Below are positions 1 to 6,189 of a stretch of 7,787 nucleotides of DNA, one piece after another. Each line of letters opens with the position of its first letter. Position 1 is the first letter of the stretch. Made by a program: the position numbers and the translations under genes. The notes beneath the pieces were generated by a model. The model saw only the letters and a list, made by a program, of their open reading frames with translations, was not told the origin of the DNA and made no database searches. Source of the stretch: CAZJNX01 sp964547415 (GTDB taxonomy: Bacteria; Pseudomonadota; Alphaproteobacteria; Rhizobiales; Amorphaceae); contig CAZJNX010000211.1 in assembly GCA_964547415.1 (NCBI GenBank), positions 1 to 7,787 on the forward strand, in the 5' to 3' direction.

Positions 1-84
1 GCGCCGACGGAGCCTGCGAAGGCCGACGGCCGGGGCGCGGGCGCCGCGGCGACCGAACGGCCCACGGCCCCGCCCCCCGACCAA
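1..84 (+). repeat. Direct repeat copy A (paired with 265-348)
   Basis: Bases 1-84 match bases 265-348 at a constant offset of 264 bases (88 codons). I find differences only at 56 (A versus C), 78 (C versus T) and 83 (A versus G). The first 55 bases are identical. This is a longer and better conserved match than most neighbouring repeat units, so a block of several units was probably duplicated together rather than single units one at a time. Confidence 0.9.
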
Positions 85-3000
85 CCCGTGGAGGCCAGCG
101 GCCCGGACCCGGGCGCCGCGGCGACGGCGGAGCCTCCGGCACGGTCCGCCGACCAGTGCGCGCCGGCCAACGGCCGGAGCACGACCGCGGCGGCGGCGGC
201 ACGGCCCCCGATCCTCCCTGCCGGCCACCCCGCCCCGTCCGAAGACCGGGACGCAGGCGCTGCGGCGCCGACGGAGCCTGCGAAGGCCGACGGCCGGGGC
301 GCGGGCGCCGCGGCGACCGCACGGCCCACGGCCCCGCCCCCTGACCGATCCGCGGAGGCCATCGGCCGGAGCGCGAGCGACGCGGCGACCGCACGGCCCA
401 CGGCCCCGCCGCCCCCAGACCGATCCTCGGCGGCCAGCGGCCGGGGCGCGGGCGCCGCGGCGACCGCACGGCCCACGGCCCCGCCGCCCCCCGACCGATC
501 CGCGGCGGCCAGCGGCCGGAGCGCGGGTGCCGCGGCGAACGAACAGCACCCTGCCCCGCCGGCCGGCCGCTCCGCGCAGGCCAAAGGCGGGGGCGCGGCC
601 ACCGCGGCGACGGCACGGCCTCCGGCCGGGCCCGCCGGCCCGCCTCGGCAGGCGGACGGTCGGAGCGCCGGCGCCGCGGAGGCGGCCTGGCCGCGGGGGC
701 TGTCGGGCGGGCCGCCCCCCCGGGCCGGCGGTCAAGACGCGGCCGCAACGCAGACGGCCGTCGAGGCTCCCGGCCACGACCGCGCCGTTCCGCGCCCGTC
801 CGCCGTCCCCGCCCGCCGGCCGGGCGCGGAGGCGGACGGGCCGGAGCCCCTCGCCATCGTCGGCATGGCCGGTGCGTTTCCCGGCGCGCCGGACCTTCCC
901 GCCCTTTGGCGCCTCCTCGCCGCGGGCGGGGATGCGGTCGGCGAGGTGCCGGCGGGCCGCTGGACGCAGGCGGAGTTCCGCGCGGAGGGGGCGCCGCCCG
1001 ATGGCGAGCCGCGGCACCGCAAGGGTGGCTTCCTCGCGCAGGCGGAGGCGTTCGACGCCGCCTTTTTCGGGATCTCGCCCCGGGAGGCGATCCTGATGGA
1101 CCCGCAGCAGCGCCTCCTCCTGGAACAGGGGTGGCTGGCGCTCGCCGACGCGGGCCTTCCCGTGGGGCACGGCGCCGACCCGCCGTCACGCACCGGCGTC
1201 TACGTGGGCGCGAGCGCCTCCGACTATGCCCGCAAGGCCCTCATGCTGGGCCATGCGCCCGACCGGCCGTCGCTGCTCGCCGAGATGCCGTCCTCCCACG
1301 CCGCGCGCCTTGCCTACCGGTTCGACCTGAAGGGTCCGGCGCTCACGGTCGATCTCGGCTGCGCGTCGGCCGTGGCGGCGATCAAGCTGGCGGCGGACGC
1401 GCTCCGGGCGGGCGAGGTGGACGTGGCGCTCGCCGCCGCCGTCGCCGTCCAGGCGACGCCCCACCTCGCCCTGATGGCGGACCGGGCCGGGATCCTCTCC
1501 CCGGACGGCCGCTGCCGGCCCTACGCGGCGGACGCGGCGGGTCTCGGCCTGTCGGAGGGCGTCGGCGCCGTGGTGCTGAAGCGCCTGTCCGACGCCCGCG
1601 CCGCCGGCGACGTCGTCCACGCCGTCGTCCGCGCGGTCGCCGTCGGCCAGAACGGGGCGACCAACGGGATGGGCGCCCCGTCCGTCAGCGCCCAGATCGC
1701 CCTCGCCCGGGCGGCCTTCGCCGAGGCCGGCCTCGCGCCGGCGGACGTCGGCGTCGTCGAGGGCCACGGCGTCGGCACGCCGGCCGGGGACGCGGCGGAG
1801 GTGGCCGCCCTCGCGGAGATCTTCGGCGCGGGCGAGCCGCTCCCCCTCGGCTCGGTGAAGGGGAACCTCGGCCACACCCTCGCCGCGGCGGGCATGGCCA
1901 GCCTCTTCAAGGTGGTCCTGCAGCTTCGCCACGGCCTCATCGCCCCCTCCATCCACGCGGACGGCGGCGTCCTCCCCGCGCTCGAGGGCACGCGCCTCAG
2001 GGTCGCCACCCGCCTCGCGGACTGGCCGGCGCCGGCCGAGGGGCCGCGCCGCGCCGCCCTCAACGCCTTCGCCATCAACGGCGGCAACGGCTTCGCGCTG
2101 ATCGAGGAGGCGTCGCCCGGCGCCGGCCCCCGTCCGGCGGTGGCGCCGGCATGGGTCCTCGTGCGCGTCGCCGCCGGGAGCGAGGCGGCGCTCGCGGCCC
2201 GCCTCGCAGACCTCGCGGGCCGCGGCGCGGGCCCCTCCCGCCTCGCCGCCCTCGCCGAGGCGGACCCGGGCCGCGGCCCGTGGCGGGCCGCGTTCGTCGC
2301 CCGGGACGCCGCGGAGATCGCCGGCCAGCTCCGGAGCGCGGCGGAGGGGATCGTCCCGCCCGGCGGCTGCCGCGGCCGGGCGCGGGACGGCGGTCCGGCC
2401 GCCGCCGTCTTCGCCGAGACGGCGCGCCGCCTGTGCGCGGAGGCGGCGAGCGCCCCTGCCGACGCGGGCGAGGCGAAGCTCCTCGCGGCCGCGCAGCTGT
2501 TCGTGGACGGCGCCGACTTCGCCCTCCACGACGCCGCGTCCGCGTTGCCCGACGGGCCCGAGCCGCGGCACCGCTTCGCGCGCCGCCGCTTCTGGCCCGG
2601 CGAGGCACCCGCGGGCGAGCCGGGGACGGAGCGGGAGACGGCGGAGGACCCGCGGGTTGCCGCCCTCGCCCGTGCCGCCGCGCGGGTCCTGCGCCTTCCC
2701 GCCGGGGAGGTGACGGGCGCCTCGATCCTGTCCCGGATCGGCCTCGACTCCCTCCTCGCCTTCGAGCTCCGCGGCGAGATCGCCCGCGTCTTCGGCGTCG
2801 CACCCGAGCCAGCGGCCCTCCTCGCCGACCGCCCCCTCGCCGAGGTCGCCGCCGCGCTCCCGGCACCCGGCGCGCCGGCCGCCGCCCCCGCCGTCGCCGA
2901 CGCGGCGGGCCGCTTCGAGCCCTTCCCCCTCACCGACATCCAGACGGCCTACTGGCTCGGCCGGGGCGGGAGCTTCGCCCTTTCCGGCCCCTGCCACGTC

Positions 3001-6000
3001 TACTGGGAGTTCTCCGGCCCGCCGGACCGGGACGCGGACCGGCTGGAGGACGCCCTGAACCGCCTCGTCGGCATCCACGACATGCTGCGCGCGGTGGTGG
3101 ACGCGGACGGCATGCAGCGCGTCCTCCCCGAGGTCCCGCGCTACCGGATCGTCCGGCACGACCTGCGCGACGCGCCGGACGCGGCGGCCCGCCTCGAGGC
3201 GATCCGGGCCGAGATGGCCGAGGAGGTGTACGATCCGGCCACCTGGCCCCTCTTCCGCGTCGCCGTCAGCCGGGACGCCGCCGCCTCCCGCATCCACCTC
3301 GGCATCGACCTCCTCGTCGTCGACCTGCCGAGCCTCGCCGTCATCCTCGAGGAGTGGGCGCGCCTCGAGCGGGACCCGGGGGCGCCGATCCGCCCGCCGG
3401 CCGTCTCATTCCGCGACTACGTCCTTCACCAGCGGCGGGCCGAGGGCGGGGAGCGCTTCGCTAAGGCGCGGGCCTACTGGGCCGAGCGCGGCCCGGCCCT
3501 GCCGCCGCCCCCGCGCCTTCCCGGCATGAAGTCGCTCGATGCGCGCGAGCGCTGGGCCTGGCGCCGCCACCGGGGCGAAATCGACGCCGCCGACTGGGCG
3601 AGGCTGAAGGACCGGGCGCGGGCCGCCGGCGTGACGCCCGTCGCCGTCCTCGTCACCGCCTTCGGGGAGGTGCTCGCCCGCTGGGCGCAGGAGCGGCGCT
3701 TCACCCTCAACCTCACCGTCAACGACCGGGAGCCGATCCACCCGGACGTTCCGCGCGTCGTGGGCGACTTCACCTCCACCGTCCTCCTCGGCTTCGACCT
3801 GTCGGCGCCGCGCCCGTTCGCGGACGCCGCACGCACGGCGGCCGCCGACCTCGCGGACCACCTCGGCCACACGGCGTTTCCGGGCGTGCGCGTCCTGCAG
3901 GAGCGGCGGCGGGCGGGGGAGGCCGTCCTGATGCCGGTGGTCTTCACCAGCATGCTCGGCTACGGCGCGCTGTCGGGCCCGCTCGGCCGGCTCGACCACG
4001 GCGCCACCCGCACCCCGCAGGTCTGGCTCGACGTGCAGGTGATGGAGGACGAGGGCCGCCTCGTCGCCACCTGGGACGCCATCGACGGCCTCTTCCCCGA
4101 CGGCCTCCTCGCCTGCCTGTTCGCCGCCTGGATCGACGCGCTCGCCGCCCTCGCCGCCGACGAGGCCGCCTGGCGCCGCCCCCTCGCAGAGGCGATCGCT
4201 GGGGCGGAGCGGGCGCGGCGGGCGCGGGCGAACGCGACGGACAACCCGATCGCCGACGACCTCCTGCACGAGCCGTTCCTGCGCCGCGCGCTCGCCGCGC
4301 CGGACGGCACCGCCGTGATCGCCGCGGACGGGACCGTCACCTACCGGGAGCTGCTGGCGAGGGCGGCGGCGGTGGCGGACGCCCTCGGGCCGATGGCGCC
4401 GGACCGGCTCGTCGCGGTCGCGATCCCGAAGGGCTGGCGGCAGGTGGCGGCGGCGATCGGCGTCCTGATGGCCGGCGGCGCCTACCTGCCGGTGGAGACC
4501 TCCCTGCCGCCCGCCCGCCAGCGCCACCTCATCGCCCGGGGCGAGGCGGCCACCGTCCTCACCGTCAGCGAGGTGCCGGTGGCCGCGCCCGAGGGCGTCA
4601 CCGCCGTCGCGGTGGACCGCCTTCCGCCGGTCGACCCGCCCGCGGCGATGCCGGAGCGGCGCGCCCGGCCGGACCATCTCGCCTACGTGATCTTCACGTC
4701 CGGCTCCACGGGCGAGCCGAAGGGCGTGATGATCGAGCACCGCGCCGCCCTCAACACCGTCCTCGACATGAACGACCGCTTCGCCGTCGGGCCGGGGGAC
4801 CGGGCGCTCGGCCTGTCCACCCTCGCCTTCGACCTGTCGGTCTTCGACCTGTTCGGGCTCCTCGGCGCGGGCGGCGCCGTGGTCCTGCCCGACCCGCGCT
4901 CGGCGAACGACCCGGCCCACCTCGCCGCGCTGGTGAGGACGCACCGGGTGACGATCTGGAACTCCGTGCCGACGTTCGTCGCGCTCTTCCTGGAAGGGGA
5001 GGGGGCTCGGGCCGCGCTTTCCTCCCTCCGCCTCGTGATGATGAGCGGCGACTGGATCCCGCTCGCCCTCCCGGGCCGTCTTTATCGGGCGAACCCGTCC
5101 CTTCAGGTGGTGAGCCTCGGCGGGGCGACCGAGGCGTCCATCTGGTCGATCGCCCACGAGGTCCCGAACCGGCCGCCCGACCCGGCCTGGGCCAGCGTCC
5201 CCTACGGCCGGCCCTTGCGGAACCAGCGCTTCCACGTCCTCGACGCGGCGCTCGAGCCGGTACCGGACGGCATCGCGGGCGAGCTGTTCATCGCCGGCGC
5301 GGGCCTTGCCCGGGGCTACTTCAACGACCCGGCGCAGACGGCGGCGCGGTTCGTCGTCCACCCGCGGACGGGCGAGCGGCTCTACCGGACGGGCGACCTC
5401 GGCCGCTACCGGGAGGACGGACTCATCGAGTTCCTCGGCCGGGAGGACGCCCAGGTGAAGGTGGGCGGCTACCGGATCGAGCTCGGCGAGGTGGAGGCTG
5501 CGCTCGAGCGCCACGGGGGCGTCGACCGGGCGGCCGTCGTCGTGAAGACGGACGGGGCCGGCCACCGCTCCCTCGCGGCCTTCTTCGTCTCCCGCGCGGC
5601 GGACGCCCCGGGCGCGGCGGCGCTCCGCCGGCACCTCGCCGACGTCCTGCCGGCCTACATGGTGCCCGCCGCCATCGAGCGCCTCGACGCGCTTCCCCTC
5701 AACGCCAACGACAAGGTGGACCGCAAGGCCCTCGTCGCGCGCGCGAACGGGACGGAGGTGGTGGAGGACATCCGCCCCGCATCGGCGGCGGGGGACGGGC
5801 CGGCCGCGCCCCGTCGCGACGGGGCGGACCTCGAGGCGGGCATCCTCGGCATCTGGCGGGACATCCTCGCCGACCCGCTCCTCGACGCCGACGCCAAGCT
5901 CTTCGAGCACGGCGCCAACTCCTTCCAGGCGGTGGAGGCGAGCGCCCGCATCAACCGCGCCCACGGGGCGGGCTGCACGGTCACCGACATCTTCGAGTTC

Positions 6001-6177
6001 GCCACCGTCCGCGCCCTCGCCGCGGCCCTCGCCGCGCGGGCGGGAGAGGCGGCTCCCGCGTGCGCCGCCCCGGCCGGCGCTGCCCCGCCGGCGGACGACG
6101 CTCCGCCCGCACAGGCCCCGGCGCCGCTCGCGCGCCACCAACGTCGGCGGCGGTTCCGTGCCGCCCTCACGGCCTGA
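1..6177 (+). CDS. Hybrid PKS-NRPS synthetase, AT-less KS-ACP-Cy-A(Cys)-PCP (5' partial)
   Basis: Cytoplasmic megasynthase predicted to add one polyketide unit and then one cysteine, cyclized to a thiazoline, to a carrier-bound chain. The window holds 2058 codons and a TGA stop; residues here are numbered from the first codon in the window. Order: repeat-rich linker (1-280), KS (283-703), AT-less linker (704-868), ACP (881-955), Cy (971-1395), A (1418-1915), PCP (1943-2012), basic tail (2013-2058). The frame is open to base 1 and the repeats are already under way there, so the true start lies upstream and further N-terminal domains may exist. The GTG at 88 is not a convincing start. No thioesterase, reductase, methyltransferase or oxidase domain is present, so the chain must pass to another protein, most simply the one encoded 12 bases downstream. 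The domain order resembles colibactin ClbK, but without its oxidase. Domain calls are secure; the pathway product is unknown. Confidence 0.96.
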   Translation, partial: APTEPAKADGRGAGAAATERPTAPPPDQPVEASGPDPGAAATAEPPARSADQCAPANGRSTTAAAAARPPILPAGHPAPSEDRDAGAAAPTEPAKADGRGAGAAATARPTAPPPDRSAEAIGRSASDAATARPTAPPPPDRSSAASGRGAGAAATARPTAPPPPDRSAAASGRSAGAAANEQHPAPPAGRSAQAKGGGAATAATARPPAGPAGPPRQADGRSAGAAEAAWPRGLSGGPPPRAGGQDAAATQTAVEAPGHDRAVPRPSAVPARRPGAEADGPEPLAIVGMAGAFPGAPDLPALWRLLAAGGDAVGEVPAGRWTQAEFRAEGAPPDGEPRHRKGGFLAQAEAFDAAFFGISPREAILMDPQQRLLLEQGWLALADAGLPVGHGADPPSRTGVYVGASASDYARKALMLGHAPDRPSLLAEMPSSHAARLAYRFDLKGPALTVDLGCASAVAAIKLAADALRAGEVDVALAAAVAVQATPHLALMADRAGILSPDGRCRPYAADAAGLGLSEGVGAVVLKRLSDARAAGDVVHAVVRAVAVGQNGATNGMGAPSVSAQIALARAAFAEAGLAPADVGVVEGHGVGTPAGDAAEVAALAEIFGAGEPLPLGSVKGNLGHTLAAAGMASLFKVVLQLRHGLIAPSIHADGGVLPALEGTRLRVATRLADWPAPAEGPRRAALNAFAINGGNGFALIEEASPGAGPRPAVAPAWVLVRVAAGSEAALAARLADLAGRGAGPSRLAALAEADPGRGPWRAAFVARDAAEIAGQLRSAAEGIVPPGGCRGRARDGGPAAAVFAETARRLCAEAASAPADAGEAKLLAAAQLFVDGADFALHDAASALPDGPEPRHRFARRRFWPGEAPAGEPGTERETAEDPRVAALARAAARVLRLPAGEVTGASILSRIGLDSLLAFELRGEIARVFGVAPEPAALLADRPLAEVAAALPAPGAPAAAPAVADAAGRFEPFPLTDIQTAYWLGRGGSFALSGPCHVYWEFSGPPDRDADRLEDALNRLVGIHDMLRAVVDADGMQRVLPEVPRYRIVRHDLRDAPDAAARLEAIRAEMAEEVYDPATWPLFRVAVSRDAAASRIHLGIDLLVVDLPSLAVILEEWARLERDPGAPIRPPAVSFRDYVLHQRRAEGGERFAKARAYWAERGPALPPPPRLPGMKSLDARERWAWRRHRGEIDAADWARLKDRARAAGVTPVAVLVTAFGEVLARWAQERRFTLNLTVNDREPIHPDVPRVVGDFTSTVLLGFDLSAPRPFADAARTAAADLADHLGHTAFPGVRVLQERRRAGEAVLMPVVFTSMLGYGALSGPLGRLDHGATRTPQVWLDVQVMEDEGRLVATWDAIDGLFPDGLLACLFAAWIDALAALAADEAAWRRPLAEAIAGAERARRARANATDNPIADDLLHEPFLRRALAAPDGTAVIAADGTVTYRELLARAAAVADALGPMAPDRLVAVAIPKGWRQVAAAIGVLMAGGAYLPVETSLPPARQRHLIARGEAATVLTVSEVPVAAPEGVTAVAVDRLPPVDPPAAMPERRARPDHLAYVIFTSGSTGEPKGVMIEHRAALNTVLDMNDRFAVGPGDRALGLSTLAFDLSVFDLFGLLGAGGAVVLPDPRSANDPAHLAALVRTHRVTIWNSVPTFVALFLEGEGARAALSSLRLVMMSGDWIPLALPGRLYRANPSLQVVSLGGATEASIWSIAHEVPNRPPDPAWASVPYGRPLRNQRFHVLDAALEPVPDGIAGELFIAGAGLARGYFNDPAQTAARFVVHPRTGERLYRTGDLGRYREDGLIEFLGREDAQVKVGGYRIELGEVEAALERHGGVDRAAVVVKTDGAGHRSLAAFFVSRAADAPGAAALRRHLADVLPAYMVPAAIERLDALPLNANDKVDRKALVARANGTEVVEDIRPASAAGDGPAAPRRDGADLEAGILGIWRDILADPLLDADAKLFEHGANSFQAVEASARINRAHGAGCTVTDIFEFATVRALAAALAARAGEAAPACAAPAGAAPPADDAPPAQAPAPLARHQRRRRFRAALTA
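28..729 (+). repeat. Degenerate 72/75-bp in-frame tandem repeats encoding an Ala/Pro-rich linker
   Basis: About nine or ten imperfect units of 24-25 codons, each opening with GR or a variant and following the pattern GR-S/G-AGAAATARP, then TAPPPPDRSAAAS. Unit starts that I can place are 28, 100, 172, 292, 364, 439, 514, 586 and 658, with a shortened unit at about 247-291. The best pair, 364-438 and 439-513, differs at 5 of 75 bases; units near 586-729 are much more worn. All units keep the reading frame. The encoded stretch is Ala, Pro, Gly and Arg with scattered Asp and Ser, predicted disordered, with no hydrophobic or catalytic motif. It most likely acts as a flexible spacer before the KS. 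The array seems to begin upstream of the window. Confidence 0.88.
265..348 (+). repeat. Direct repeat copy B (paired with 1-84)
   Basis: Second copy of the 84-base block, in the same reading frame, encoding APTEPAKADGRGAGAAAT and onwards. It sits inside the tandem array, and its 3' part is itself a standard 24-residue unit beginning at 292. Confidence 0.9.
847..2109 (+). other. KS domain of module 1 (ketosynthase, catalytic triad intact)
   Basis: Condensing domain, residues 283-703. It begins with LAIVGMAGAFPG and carries DPQQRLLLE at about 1099. The nucleophile is Cys454 (codon 1360-1362) in VDLGCASAVAA. The histidines are His589 in EGHGVGT (1765-1767) and His625 in KGNLGHTLAAAG (1873-1875). 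The Cys-to-His spacing is 135 residues, as in active KS domains. Several surrounding motifs are unusual: DLGCASA where DTACSSS is typical, HGVGTPAGDAAE where HGTGTPLGDPIE is typical, and INGGNGFALIEE where FGFGGTNAHVVLEE is typical. The catalytic residues argue for an active elongating KS, and the drifted motifs suggest a divergent clade. Substrate cannot be inferred. Confidence 0.95.
2110..2604 (+). other. Collapsed AT region: flanking linkers without an acyltransferase
   Basis: About 165 residues (704-868) lie where a cis-AT PKS has roughly 400-450. The first part, around VLVRVAAGSEAALAARLADL, looks like the KS-to-AT linker. The end, with LFVDGADFALHD followed by RHRFARRRFW (tryptophan codon 2593-2595), looks like the post-AT segment that usually reads as a proline-rich PxxFxRxRYW-type motif. 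No GHSxG serine motif or AT histidine motif is present between them. The module therefore has to be charged by a separate AT, as in trans-AT PKS and the AT-deficient colibactin modules. Confidence 0.85.
2641..2865 (+). other. Acyl carrier protein (ACP) domain
   Basis: Carrier domain of about 75 residues (881-955). The phosphopantetheine site is Ser917 (codon 2749-2751) in RIGLDSLLAFELR, which matches the GxDSLxxxELR pattern of PKS-type ACPs rather than the GGxS pattern of PCPs. It would hold the extender unit and then the extended chain before handing it to the Cy domain, which starts about 15 residues later after an Ala/Pro linker. Confidence 0.93.
2911..4185 (+). other. Heterocyclization (Cy) domain
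   Basis: Member of the NRPS condensation superfamily, residues 971-1395. It starts with FPLTDIQTAYWLGR, the typical Cy opening. The HHxxxDG motif of ordinary condensation domains is replaced by DLLVVDLPS (3307-3333), an exact DxxxxDxxS with Asp1103, Asp1108 and Ser1111. Further Cy motifs are VGDFTSTVLL near 3760 and PQVWLDVQV at 4015-4041. Such domains form the amide bond with cysteine, serine or threonine and then close and dehydrate the ring; with the cysteine-like A domain next door, a thiazoline is expected. Confidence 0.95.
4252..5745 (+). other. Adenylation (A) domain, predicted to activate cysteine
   Basis: ATP-dependent amino acid activating domain, residues 1418-1915. Core motifs seen: FTSGSTGEPKGV (4693-4728), FDLSVFDLFG (from 4828), GATE (5122-5133), YRTGDLGRY (around 5383), KVGGYRIELGEVE (around 5458), LPAYMVP and NANDKVDRK. 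Reading the ten pocket positions by alignment to the GrsA motifs gives D (4831), L (4834), F (4843), N (4960), M (5038), S (5044), L (5116), I (5140), W (5143) and K (5713). DLFNMSLIWK is very close to the cysteine codes DLYN-L/M-SLIWK known from pyochelin and yersiniabactin synthetases. No oxidase or methyltransferase is inserted between the A8 and A9 motifs. The cysteine call is strong but rests on my own alignment. Confidence 0.92.
5827..6036 (+). other. Peptidyl carrier protein (PCP) domain
   Basis: Carrier domain, residues 1943-2012, from DLEAGILGIWRDIL to the final helix at about 6036. The phosphopantetheine site is Ser1974 (codon 5920-5922) in LFEHGANSFQAVE, a GANS variant of the GGHS motif. 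It would carry the cysteine and then the cyclized intermediate. It is the last catalytic-cycle domain of the protein. Confidence 0.93.
6037..6174 (+). other. C-terminal Ala/Pro tail with basic end (possible docking segment)
   Basis: The last 46 residues are Ala/Pro-rich and end with LARHQRRRRFRAALTA, which holds a run of four arginines. No thioesterase, reductase or coiled coil is visible. Because the chain must leave for another protein, this tail could be a docking element; that is inference from position and charge only. Confidence 0.5.
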
Positions 6178-6179
6178 GG

Positions 6180-6184
6180 GGAGG
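6180..6184 (+). promoter_or_regulatory. Ribosome binding site for the second gene
   Basis: GGAGG within a purine-rich stretch that overlaps the stop of the first gene, five bases before the ATG at 6190. It fixes the start of the second gene, because the only in-frame codons between the upstream stop and this ATG are GGG, GAG, GGG and CGG. The 12-base gap leaves no room for a promoter or terminator, so the two genes are probably co-transcribed. Confidence 0.8.
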
Positions 6185-6189
6185 GGCGG

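Noticed and set aside
88..90. GTG at 88 as the start of the first gene
   Set aside because: No ribosome binding site precedes it, the frame is open back to base 1, and the codons before it encode the same repeat as positions 265-348. The gene is 5' truncated.
28..729. CRISPR array or non-coding satellite
   Set aside because: Units are contiguous with no unique spacers, are multiples of three, and keep one open frame that leads into the KS.
1186..3297. Antisense open frame of about 703 codons
   Set aside because: Same composition effect, opposite the KS, ACP and early Cy domains; no family signature.
906..3464. Second + strand frame of about 852 codons overlapping the KS and ACP
   Set aside because: Its product is almost only Arg, Gly, Pro and Ala, an out-of-frame shadow of the real gene.
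5460..5700. Oxidase or methyltransferase insertion between A8 and A9 motifs
   Set aside because: The distance between KVGGYRIELGEVE and LPAYMVP is only about 60 residues, with no extra domain.
6178..6189. Terminator or promoter between the two genes
   Set aside because: Only 12 bases, purine-rich, with no inverted repeat or T-run; it serves as a ribosome binding site.
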